Shown piece after piece: positions 1 to 7,472 of a stretch of 14,405 nt of DNA. How positions within the stretch are numbered: position 1 is the first letter of the stretch; every line of letters begins with the position of its first letter. Source of the stretch: Candidatus Delongbacteria bacterium (GTDB lineage Bacteria > Delongbacteria > UBA4055); NCBI GenBank assembly GCA_027858795.1, contig JAQICF010000141.1, positions 1 to 14,405 of the forward strand, given 5' to 3'. The position numbers were made by a program, and so were the translations under genes. Below the pieces are notes generated by a model that was given only the letters and a program-made list of their open reading frames with translations, was not told the DNA's origin and searched no databases.

Positions 1-693
1 ATTACCGGAATTTCAGAGTTTGAGCTTGAAAAGATAGAGTACAAAACCTATGAGAGTTTAATTGCTAAATTGAAAGGAGTTGGATTTTCAGATATAAAAG
101 GTAAAGTTACAATTTTGAAAGATATAGCTCTAAAAAATAATAATGATCTTAAAAATCTAAAATTAAGCAAAAGTATCAGTGAAAAATCAGTAAAAATGGC
201 TAAAGGTAATTATCTACCTTCAGTAAGTCTGTCATATTCTACTGATTGGTCAAAAACAAATCTTACAGATGAATACGATAATAGTGGATATATTATGCTT
301 TCAGCTTCAATGCCGATTCTTCCATTATACGATAATTACATAGGCGTTCAGAAGAGTAAAGTTGATCTTAAGAAAATGGAGATCACTGAAATGCAGATGC
401 TTGATAATCTATCAACAATGATAAATTCATCTCTATACTCACTTGTGTCCGGTTCAAAGCAACTTATCAGTTCAATGTTGGCAGTTGAGCTTGCTGAAGA
501 AACTTATTTCAATGTTGAAGAAAGAGCTAAGTCAGGTATCTCTACAGAGGACGAACTTAACACTGCAAGACTTGCCTTAGTTCAGGCTAAGTATAATCAA
601 GTATCATCATACTATTCTATATTAAAGACAAAGTCTGAATTGATGAAAGTGCTTGGAATTAGTGATGAAAAAGTATTGGTAGAGTTGTTTTAA
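1..693 (+). CDS. TolC-family outer membrane efflux protein, 3' part (5' end outside window)
   Basis: The frame is open from base 1 to the TAA at 691-693, giving 230 visible residues; the gene clearly starts upstream. Features seen are a stretch 'LPSVSLSYSTDW' followed by 'GYIMLSASMPI', then two long helical segments rich in Leu, Ser, Glu and Lys, ending in 'LMKVLGISDEKVLVELF'. This pattern of paired beta strands and long amphipathic helices is that of the second repeat of the outer membrane efflux protein (OEP/TolC) family. Such proteins form the trimeric outer-membrane channel and periplasmic tunnel of tripartite exporters. The adaptor and RND permease genes follow on the same strand, so this is most likely the exit duct of that pump. 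The 112-bp gap to the adaptor contains a palindromic repeat. An internal TTG at 70 could be mistaken for a start, but nothing supports it. Family assignment is good; the substrate is unknown. Confidence 0.85.
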   Translation: MTGISEFELEKIEYKTYESLIAKLKGVGFSDIKGKVTILKDIALKNNNDLKNLKLSKSISEKSVKMAKGNYLPSVSLSYSTDWSKTNLTDEYDNSGYIMLSASMPILPLYDNYIGVQKSKVDLKKMEITEMQMLDNLSTMINSSLYSLVSGSKQLISSMLAVELAEETYFNVEERAKSGISTEDELNTARLALVQAKYNQVSSYYSILKTKSELMKVLGISDEKVLVELF

Positions 694-705
694 TTAAACA
701 TGGAC

Positions 706-771
706 GTCATATTCGGACTTGATCCGGATATCCATAAAAGAGTGGATCCCCGTGTCGAGCACGAGGATGAC
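706..771. repeat. Imperfect inverted repeat with nested hairpins (element 1)
   Basis: Arms 706-734 and 743-771 (29 nt each) are separated by 8 nt and match at 20 of 29 positions when one is reverse-complemented. The outer ends are GTCAT / ATGAC and the inner ends ATCCA / TGGAT. Each arm also has its own short palindrome: TCGGA-CTTGA-TCCGG on the left and CCCCGTG-TCGAG-CACGAGG on the right. There is no T-run after it, so it does not look like an intrinsic terminator. It fills most of the gap between the TolC-like gene and the adaptor gene. It resembles dispersed intergenic palindromes (REP-like) that I remember from other genomes; I could not check this. Confidence 0.75.
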
Positions 772-805
772 AAATAACAGAGAAATTTAAAACTAGGAAT
801 ATAAA

Positions 806-1894
806 ATGAAGAAATTATTAACAACAGCAGCAATGATCATGATATTGGTTCTAAGTTCTTGCTCAAAAGATAATTCAGACCAGCAGCAACAGAAAAAGGC
901 TAAACCTGAAGCTCAGTTAGTTACCGTAAAAGTAGAAAAAGTTATCGAGAAGGATCTGCAGTTATTTGCAGGAATTACAGGTAAACTTGAAGGTATCACA
1001 GATATAGTTTATTACAGTGAAGTTGCCGGTAAGGTTGAGACAATAGAAAAAAGACTTGGTGATATGGTAAAAAAAGGCGAAGCAATTGCCGTTTTGGATG
1101 GAAAGAATTATAAAATCAGTTATGATCAGGCAAAAGCTGATAAAATCTCTGCTGAAGCTACACTGGATGCAGTAAAGATCAAACTTGAAACTACTGAGAA
1201 GCTTTATAAGAACGGTCAGATTTCAAAATATGAATATACAAATGATCAGAGTAATCTAAAAAAAGCAGAGGCAGGTTATGCCGGTGCTAAGGTGAATGTT
1301 GAGAAAGCGAAATTGAACTACGATAACTCTAAGTTCATTTCTCCGGTTAATGGATCTATTACTCAGATAAATATAAAAGTTGGTCAATTCATAGGTATGG
1401 GGCAGCCTGTTGCATCAATTGTCAACTGCGAGAAACTTGTTATCAAAACAGGAGTGGGTGAAAAAGATATTTTGCTTATCAAGAAAGGTAATACTGTAAA
1501 TGTCAGGCATAATGGTAACGGAAAAGTAATTAAAGGTATAATAACAGGCATAGGTAAAAAACCTGACAACTCAGGTACGTATCCCGTAGAAATTGAGATA
1601 GACAACCAAGATCAGGTACTTCTTCCTGGTATGATAATCGAAGGTGAGATCGAAAGTAAAGTTCTGAAGAACAAGATCTATACTGAATTTGATAATGTCG
1701 TTGAAGAATTCTCAAAGTATTTTGTATTCATAGTAAATGATGAAAATATTGTTACTAAGAGAAAAGTAGAAATAGAGAACAAATATGGTAATAATACTGT
1801 AATTGCAAGTGGACTTGAGATCGGGGATAAATTAGTTGTTTCAGGAATCGAAAGTTTGACAAACGGTGTAAAAGTAAAACTATATAACAAGTAG
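806..1894 (+). CDS. RND efflux system periplasmic adaptor lipoprotein (membrane fusion protein)
   Basis: This 362-residue protein links an inner-membrane RND pump to a TolC-like channel in the periplasm. Residues 1-19 form a lipoprotein signal with lipobox L-S-S-C (Cys19), so the mature protein is probably lipid-anchored. The two lipoyl half-motifs lie at about 60-99 ('SEVAGKVETIEKRLGDMVKK') and 176-206 ('ISPVNGSITQINIKVGQFI'). Between them is a charged alpha-helical hairpin (about 100-175). A beta-barrel region follows (about 207-285), with 'LLPGMIIEGEI' typical of the family, then a membrane-proximal domain to the end ('VIASGLEIGDKLVVSGIESLTNGVKVKLY'). Length is normal for the HlyD/AcrA-like family. 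The ATG has AGGAA six bases upstream (795-799). The stop codon is nine bases before the permease ATG, so the two are almost certainly co-translated. Confidence 0.95.
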   Translation: MKKLLTTAAMIMILVLSSCSKDNSDQQQQKKAKPEAQLVTVKVEKVIEKDLQLFAGITGKLEGITDIVYYSEVAGKVETIEKRLGDMVKKGEAIAVLDGKNYKISYDQAKADKISAEATLDAVKIKLETTEKLYKNGQISKYEYTNDQSNLKKAEAGYAGAKVNVEKAKLNYDNSKFISPVNGSITQINIKVGQFIGMGQPVASIVNCEKLVIKTGVGEKDILLIKKGNTVNVRHNGNGKVIKGIITGIGKKPDNSGTYPVEIEIDNQDQVLLPGMIIEGEIESKVLKNKIYTEFDNVVEEFSKYFVFIVNDENIVTKRKVEIENKYGNNTVIASGLEIGDKLVVSGIESLTNGVKVKLYNK

Positions 1895-1906
1895 GGATAA
1901 ATTATG
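1892..1906 (+). promoter_or_regulatory. Ribosome binding site of the RND permease overlapping the adaptor stop codon
   Basis: The TAG stop of the adaptor (1892-1894) is embedded in the Shine-Dalgarno sequence AGGGA (1893-1897), which lies six bases before the permease ATG at 1904. A ribosome ending the adaptor gene sits on the next initiation site, which suggests translational coupling. Confidence 0.8.
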
Positions 1907-4900
1907 AATTTACCAAAGTTTTCAGTTAACAATCCTGTTTTAGCTAATATGCTTATGTTAATTATCTTTATTGCAGGGGTGTACACTGTATATACAATAC
2001 CAAAAGAAGCAATGCCTCAGATAGAAATGGGAAGATTCATTGTTACAGTATCCTATCCGGGAGTTGCAGCCGAAGAGATCGAAAAGCTTATCATAGATGA
2101 AATAGAGGATGAACTTGACGATATTACTGATATAGACTATATCAGATCGACAGCTTACGAGGGCAGAGCGCAGATGACTATCTATCTTAATGACAATGCA
2201 GTAATAGATGATGCCTGGGATGATGTTGTAAAAGAACTTGATAAGGTTAAAGGCCTTCCAGAGGATGCTTCTGATCCTGAAATTCAGAATATGAGTACTA
2301 GTGAATTACGATCTGTCTGCACAATAGCTGTTGAAGGTGAAACATATACTCCTCATGCTTTAAAACAGATATCTGAGAATATTCAGGATGATCTGGGCTC
2401 GATAGAATATGTGTCAAAAGTTGAACTTACTGGTGCAAAAGAAAGAGAGATACGTATTGAGGTCGATAAAACCAAAATGGAATATTTTAATATCAGCTTC
2501 AGTGATATTCAGAATGCAGTATCAATGAAAAATATGAACCTGCCGGGTGGGAGTATAATCGCAGGTAAAAGTGAAGTTCTGGTCAGGACAGTTGGAGAAT
2601 TCAATTCAGTTGATGAGATTGAATTTGTTATTCTAAGAACTTTCGATAACGGTAATGTGCTAAGAGTAAGAGATGTTGCAAAAGTTATTGATACTTATGA
2701 AGACATTGATGTTCTTACCAGACTTGACGGCAAAGAAAGTGTAAATCTTTATGTGTATCAGAATACTGAAGGTAATATTCTGGACATCGTTAAAAATATT
2801 AGGAAATATATTAAGACCATTCCTGATAAATATGATGATATCAATGCAAAAATAGTCAATGATGAATCTATCGAAGTTCAGAATAATATCAGTACACTTT
2901 CATCATCTGCAATACTTGGTGTGATCCTTGTTTTCATTACTCTTCTGATTTTTATCGGATGGAGAAACGCCATATTTGCCGCAATGGGTATTCCGTTTAC
3001 TTTTATGATGACTTTTTGGCTGATGAATTTTATGGATGTAACTATCAATAACCTGAGTTTATTTGCTCTTGTTCTGATACTCGGTATGGTTGTTGATGAT
3101 GCTATTGTTGTAATTGAAAATGTTCATCGTAATATTGAAGAGGGACTGAGCAATAAGGAAGCAGCAATAAAAGGAACAAAAGAAGTCTTATGGCCGGTGA
3201 CTGCGGCAGTTTTAACAACTGTGAGTGCTTTTATGCCATTGCTATTAATGGACGGTAATATGGGAAAATTTCTATCAGTATTCCCGAAAGTTGTTTCTTT
3301 AGCATTGTTTGCATCACTATTTGAAGCTTTGTTCATTCTTCCTTCTCATTTGGCTGATTTTTCAAAACCTCATAATGAAAAATTAAAAGCTAAAACTGAA
3401 TCAGGATTTTACAGGAGATTCAAGGATAAGTATGGCAAAGTTCTTATCGGATTCCTTAAAAGAAGAAGTCTCTCATTAACAGCTGTATCCTTAGCTCTGA
3501 TACTTTCAGTTGGTACTGTTGTATTAGGACTTGTTCAGTTTGAGTTTTTCCCAAAAGGAACTCCTGCAACTTTGACCATTAAGGCAGAAACATTTGCAGG
3601 GACGCGTCTGGAGAAAACAGATTCTCTGACGGTTCTGGTTGAGAATTATATCATGGAACTTCCTTATAATGATAATTTTAAATCTCTGAACACAAATGTG
3701 GGTCAAATGCAGGAACATATTACCTGGGATGAATCTTCGAATTATATTGAAATGAGACTTGACCTGATCGAGGCAGATGACCTTACAATAGAAGTTAGTA
3801 CTATAAAACAAGATATTACAAAATTTATTAAAACTATTCCTGAGATAGTTTCATTCAGTTTTTCAACCGGTACTCATGGTCCTCCTACAGGAGAAGATGT
3901 TGAATTAAGGATATACGGAGATGATCTTACAAAACTTAATGAGCTTGCAGATGATGTAAAATCAAAGCTATCCAATATTAAAGGAGTTTATGAGATCGAA
4001 GATGATTTTGATGCCGGGAAGAAGGAATTAAGAATATATCCTTATTACGAAAAACTGTCTCTGTACGGTTTGACAGTTGGAGAGCTTGCTGCTTATGTAA
4101 GAACTGCTTCGACTGGTATAGTTATTACTGAATATTCTGAAAACTCTAAAGAGTATAATATCAGACTCAAAATGGCAGACGCACAGTTCGAGACAATTAA
4201 AGATGTGGAAAATCTCAAAATTGTAACAAAGACCGGCAAAAAGATAATCCTTAAGGATGTGGCAGATTTTGTTTTTGTAAACAACATTTCAAAAATTCAG
4301 CGTAGAGATGGAAAAAGGACTGTAAGTATAACTGCTTCAACAGATGAATATGATGAGAACGGTGAGACAAAGACCAGAACACCTGATGAAGTTAATGTGA
4401 TGCTTTTTGGTAACAAAGTTCAGAATGTTACAGGGATACTTGAAGATTTTGATAAAGATCACCCTGGATATAAAATTGAAGTAGGTGGTATGAGCGATCA
4501 GAGAGCAAAAAGTTTCAGTTCTTTGGGTCGGGCATTCATCATAGCTGTCATACTGATATATATGATCCTCGGTACACAGTTTAAGTCATATATTACTCCA
4601 TTCGTTGTAATGGCAACAATTCCTTTTGCATTTATTGGTGTGATCGCGGGTCTATTCTTAACGAATACACCGTTCTCAATGCTTTCGTTCATAGCTGTGG
4701 TGGCTTTGGCCGGAATTGTAGTGAACGACTCGATCGTTTTTGTTGATTTTATCAGGCAGGAAAGAGAAAAGGGTGTTGATAGGTGGAATAGTCTTATAAA
4801 TGCTGGAAAGACAAGATTAAGACCTATTCTTTTAACTTCAATTACTACGATATTCGGTCTAATGCCTATGATGCTTTCTCAATCAGATTCTGTAGCTACT

Positions 4901-5080
4901 TGGAAACCTATGGCTGTGAGTATTTCTTTCGGTCTGGCATTTGCAACAATCTTAACTCTGCTTGTATTACCTGTAGTGTATTCTTTGGTAGATGGTCTTA
5001 CTTGTAAAGTGACAGGGAAAAAAGGTATTACTTTGAACGAAGCACTTGAGATCAGGGTTGAAAAAGGGTATGATAAATAG
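1904..5080 (+). CDS. RND-family efflux permease (AcrB/HAE-1-like)
   Basis: This 1058-residue inner-membrane transporter is the proton-driven pump of the tripartite system. TM1 is at about 12-31. The first large periplasmic loop follows, then a TM block at about 332-480 containing 'LGMVVDDAIVVIENVHRN', with the paired Asp398-Asp399 that match the proton-relay Asp pair of AcrB TM4. The second half starts with a TM at about 521-545. Its periplasmic loop includes 'GEDVELRIYGDDLTKL', and a second TM block covers about 876-1030. TM10 reads 'AGIVVNDSIVFVDFI', so the position of AcrB Lys940 is Asn941 here; 'RLRPILLTS' (971-979) is conserved. Length matches the AcrB family. The neighbours are its adaptor and TolC-like partner. 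Substrate class cannot be told from sequence: the long acidic loops and VVNDS motif fit the broad HAE/MMPL-like branches found in FCB genomes. There is no frameshift. Confidence 0.96.
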   Translation: MNLPKFSVNNPVLANMLMLIIFIAGVYTVYTIPKEAMPQIEMGRFIVTVSYPGVAAEEIEKLIIDEIEDELDDITDIDYIRSTAYEGRAQMTIYLNDNAVIDDAWDDVVKELDKVKGLPEDASDPEIQNMSTSELRSVCTIAVEGETYTPHALKQISENIQDDLGSIEYVSKVELTGAKEREIRIEVDKTKMEYFNISFSDIQNAVSMKNMNLPGGSIIAGKSEVLVRTVGEFNSVDEIEFVILRTFDNGNVLRVRDVAKVIDTYEDIDVLTRLDGKESVNLYVYQNTEGNILDIVKNIRKYIKTIPDKYDDINAKIVNDESIEVQNNISTLSSSAILGVILVFITLLIFIGWRNAIFAAMGIPFTFMMTFWLMNFMDVTINNLSLFALVLILGMVVDDAIVVIENVHRNIEEGLSNKEAAIKGTKEVLWPVTAAVLTTVSAFMPLLLMDGNMGKFLSVFPKVVSLALFASLFEALFILPSHLADFSKPHNEKLKAKTESGFYRRFKDKYGKVLIGFLKRRSLSLTAVSLALILSVGTVVLGLVQFEFFPKGTPATLTIKAETFAGTRLEKTDSLTVLVENYIMELPYNDNFKSLNTNVGQMQEHITWDESSNYIEMRLDLIEADDLTIEVSTIKQDITKFIKTIPEIVSFSFSTGTHGPPTGEDVELRIYGDDLTKLNELADDVKSKLSNIKGVYEIEDDFDAGKKELRIYPYYEKLSLYGLTVGELAAYVRTASTGIVITEYSENSKEYNIRLKMADAQFETIKDVENLKIVTKTGKKIILKDVADFVFVNNISKIQRRDGKRTVSITASTDEYDENGETKTRTPDEVNVMLFGNKVQNVTGILEDFDKDHPGYKIEVGGMSDQRAKSFSSLGRAFIIAVILIYMILGTQFKSYITPFVVMATIPFAFIGVIAGLFLTNTPFSMLSFIAVVALAGIVVNDSIVFVDFIRQEREKGVDRWNSLINAGKTRLRPILLTSITTIFGLMPMMLSQSDSVATWKPMAVSISFGLAFATILTLLVLPVVYSLVDGLTCKVTGKKGITLNEALEIRVEKGYDK

Positions 5081-5090
5081 GATACAAATG
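5078..5090 (+). promoter_or_regulatory. Ribosome binding site deciding the TonB-dependent receptor start
   Basis: AGGA at 5079-5082 overlaps the permease TAG stop (5078-5080) and lies five bases before the ATG at 5088. The earlier in-frame ATG at 5070 has only AAAGGG with a one-base spacer, too close to work well, and the TTG at 5046 has no Shine-Dalgarno sequence. The junction repeats the stop-in-RBS design seen at 1892-1906. Confidence 0.65.
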
Positions 5091-7331
5091 AAATATATAA
5101 TACTTTTATTACTTACAATATTAACACTTACTTACTCTGCTACGATTTCAGGTTTCGTAAGGGATGCAAGTGATGGTGAATCTATTGATGATGTTAATGT
5201 TTATTTACAAGGTACGAAACTTGGTTCAGCATCCAATGTGAATGGTTACTTTGTAATTTCTAATATCAAAAGTGGCAATCATACTCTCATGGTTAAATCT
5301 ATGGGGTATGAAGTATTTTCTGAGAAAATCTCTCTACTTGATTATCAATCCATTAAAAGAGAGATAAAACTCAAGCCTGCTGAGATCGAGATGGAAGGTA
5401 TTGAAGTTAGAGTTGATGCTGACGAAGCTGCAGAAGAAGTTATGAATATCCGAAGTGGTCAACTGAAGCTTAAACCAAGACAGATAAAAACTTCGACCAC
5501 ATTCATACAACCTGATCTATTCAGAGCAATTCAAACCTTGCCTGGAATAGTATCAGTTTCAGATTATTCAACAGGTCTTTACGTCCGTGGTGGGAATAAT
5601 GATCATAATCTAATCTTATACGATGATATTCCGGTATACAATCCTTCACACCTTTTCGGAGTGTTCTCGACATTTATTACAGATGCTCTAAGGGACTCAA
5701 AACTGATCAAATCGGCTTATCCAGCAGAATATGGTGGAAGATTAGGTGCAGTGTTAGATATTCGCAGCAGGGACGGTAATAGAGAGAAATTTGAAGGAAA
5801 TCTTTCTTTGTCACTATTTGCAAGTGAAGCTGTTGTTACAGGACCAGTTTTTAGTGGAGGTTTTCTTTTAGCTGTCAGAAGAAGTCATATTGATCCTATT
5901 TTAAATATGCTGGGAGATGAATATCCGTCTTATTATTTCTGGGACGGTCAGGGTCAGATCTATCAGGACTTTGGAACTGACGATAGAGTAATATTCAGTT
6001 CTTACATGGGATCAGACAATTTGTCATTTGATGCTTTTAATATGGATTTGGGATGGGGGAATGATACTTATGCTGTAAGGTGGAGGCATATATTCTCACC
6101 AAAGGTATTCTCAGTATTTAAGTTGTCCTATTCTCAATTTAACATTGATATGGAAGGGTTTGATGCTTTTGAATACCTAAATGAAGTTCAGGATATATCA
6201 TTTAAGAATACATATGAATATTTTATCACAAACAACAATAAGATCAAAACCGGATTTGAAATACAGCAATTTGGTACAACATTTGAACAGATCGTAGCTG
6301 ATAATGTTCTAATGGATATAGATTCTAAAAGTTATATAACCTCATTATTTCTTGAATCATCAAATACTTGGAATTCAGTATTTACATTTAAACCTGGATT
6401 AAGACTGAATTACAATGATGATTTGATGGAAGGTCATAAATTCCTAATATCTCCAAGGTTCAGTTTGAAATATATGCTTGATGTAGATAATTCTCTTACA
6501 CTAAGTGGCGGAAGGTATTATCAGTATCTTTTTACAGTTCAATCTGAAGAACAAAGCTTATCATTTGTAGATAACTGGTTTGTGATCGATGATTCAGTTG
6601 AACCTGCAACTTGTGATAATTTTTCTCTGGGATGGGAATTAACTGAAAACATATTTGGTCAGGAGCTAAAGTTCACTGTTGAAGGATATTATAAATATAT
6701 GCAGAATCTTCAAAATTGGAAGGATGACTCAGCTACAATGGATGATGCTGTTGGAGAAATGATCATCGATAGTTCTTTCGTAAACAGTAATGCTGTTGCC
6801 TATGGTATTGAATTTATGGTAGAAAAACAGGTAGGTAAATTCAATGGAAATATGTCATACACTTACGGTAAAGTTGAAAAGACCACTGATGATATCAATG
6901 TTGATGATGCTACTTTTGATGCCTACTGGGATGTACCTCATAGTTTTAAAACATCACTCAATTATCACGTAAATAAGAATCTTAGCTTTGGAACAACTAT
7001 GACATATACTTCAGGTAAACCGTTTACAGAGAACATTGGTTACTATACTGAAATACAGGATAACGGGGAAGAGACGATTAATTCTATCAAAGGTGATTAT
7101 AATGCTCAGAGATACCCTGCTTACTTTAGATGGGACCTGTCTGGGAATTATACATGGTTCTACAAAAATGATAAAAAATTACTGCTGAATGTAAGTGTGC
7201 TTAACCTTACAAACAGAGAAAATGTACAGTCGTATATTTATAAAGAGAACGATGCTACACATATAATTGAACGGTCAGTATTTCCAATGCTTCCTATATT
7301 ACCGTCAATAAGGCTGAGTTATTCGTTTTAG
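5088..7331 (+). CDS. TonB-dependent outer membrane receptor with carboxypeptidase-regulatory-like N-terminal domain
   Basis: From the ATG at 5088 the protein is 747 residues, starting with the signal peptide MKYIILLLLTILTLTYS. Residues about 18-98 form a CarboxypepD_reg-like beta-sandwich ('SGFVRDASDGESIDDVNVYL', 'NGYFVISNIKSGNHTLMVKS'). The plug domain is at about 135-230, with 'LFRAIQTLPGIVSVSDYSTG', 'LYVRGGNNDHNLILYDDIPV' and 'YPAEYGGRLGAVLDIRSRDG'. The rest is a beta barrel ending in 'PSIRLSYSF', with the terminal Phe usual for outer-membrane barrels. Such receptors import scarce ligands (siderophores, cobalamin, metals, glycans) using TonB-ExbBD energy; those partners are not in this window. 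I see no clear TonB box. The gene sits seven bases behind the RND permease, an unusual exporter-importer pairing, and is followed by a DUF4249-like lipoprotein. An in-frame ATG at 5070 could add six residues. Confidence 0.93.
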   Translation: MKYIILLLLTILTLTYSATISGFVRDASDGESIDDVNVYLQGTKLGSASNVNGYFVISNIKSGNHTLMVKSMGYEVFSEKISLLDYQSIKREIKLKPAEIEMEGIEVRVDADEAAEEVMNIRSGQLKLKPRQIKTSTTFIQPDLFRAIQTLPGIVSVSDYSTGLYVRGGNNDHNLILYDDIPVYNPSHLFGVFSTFITDALRDSKLIKSAYPAEYGGRLGAVLDIRSRDGNREKFEGNLSLSLFASEAVVTGPVFSGGFLLAVRRSHIDPILNMLGDEYPSYYFWDGQGQIYQDFGTDDRVIFSSYMGSDNLSFDAFNMDLGWGNDTYAVRWRHIFSPKVFSVFKLSYSQFNIDMEGFDAFEYLNEVQDISFKNTYEYFITNNNKIKTGFEIQQFGTTFEQIVADNVLMDIDSKSYITSLFLESSNTWNSVFTFKPGLRLNYNDDLMEGHKFLISPRFSLKYMLDVDNSLTLSGGRYYQYLFTVQSEEQSLSFVDNWFVIDDSVEPATCDNFSLGWELTENIFGQELKFTVEGYYKYMQNLQNWKDDSATMDDAVGEMIIDSSFVNSNAVAYGIEFMVEKQVGKFNGNMSYTYGKVEKTTDDINVDDATFDAYWDVPHSFKTSLNYHVNKNLSFGTTMTYTSGKPFTENIGYYTEIQDNGEETINSIKGDYNAQRYPAYFRWDLSGNYTWFYKNDKKLLLNVSVLNLTNRENVQSYIYKENDATHIIERSVFPMLPILPSIRLSYSF

Positions 7332-7359
7332 TTAGGCGTTAGGGTCTAGAGACTAGGGG
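7332..7359 (+). repeat. Degenerate heptamer repeat, four units
   Basis: Directly after the receptor stop codon are four consecutive 7-base units: TTAGGCG, TTAGGGT, CTAGAGA, CTAGGGG. All fit YTAGRNN. It is short and imperfect, and may be a remnant of a longer tandem repeat. No function is assigned. Confidence 0.5.
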
Positions 7360-7373
7360 AAAGTAAATGGTTC

Positions 7374-7442
7374 GTCACCCTGAATTTATTTCAGGGTCTA
7401 AAACACATAAAAAGATAGATACTGAAACAAGTTCAGCATGAC
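7374..7442. repeat. Imperfect inverted repeat with nested hairpins (element 2)
   Basis: Arms 7374-7400 and 7416-7442 (27 nt each) are separated by 15 nt and match at 21 of 27 positions. Each arm carries an inner palindrome: CCCTGAA-TTTAT-TTCAGGG on the left, CTGAA-ACAAG-TTCAG on the right. The outer ends are GTCA / TGAC, as in element 1, and the right arm read in reverse has the loop ACTTGTT, close to ACTTGAT of element 1. It lies between the receptor and the lipoprotein gene, and no T-run follows it. It could affect mRNA stability or read-through between the two genes, but nothing in the sequence proves this. Confidence 0.75.
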
Positions 7443-7472
7443 ATAAAAGAAGAGAAAACAAAAGAGAGCACT

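Noticed and set aside
70..72. TTG at 70 as the start of the TolC-like gene
   Set aside because: The frame is open to base 1 and only the C-terminal half of an OEP protein is present, so the gene starts outside the window.
706..771. Element 1 as a tRNA or CRISPR remnant
   Set aside because: There is no cloverleaf with anticodon or T-arm signature and no regularly spaced direct repeats.
5046..5087. Earlier TTG (5046) or ATG (5070) start for the TonB-dependent receptor
   Set aside because: Neither has a properly spaced RBS, and both put charged residues before the signal peptide; the ATG at 5088 has AGGA at five bases and starts the hydrophobic leader cleanly.
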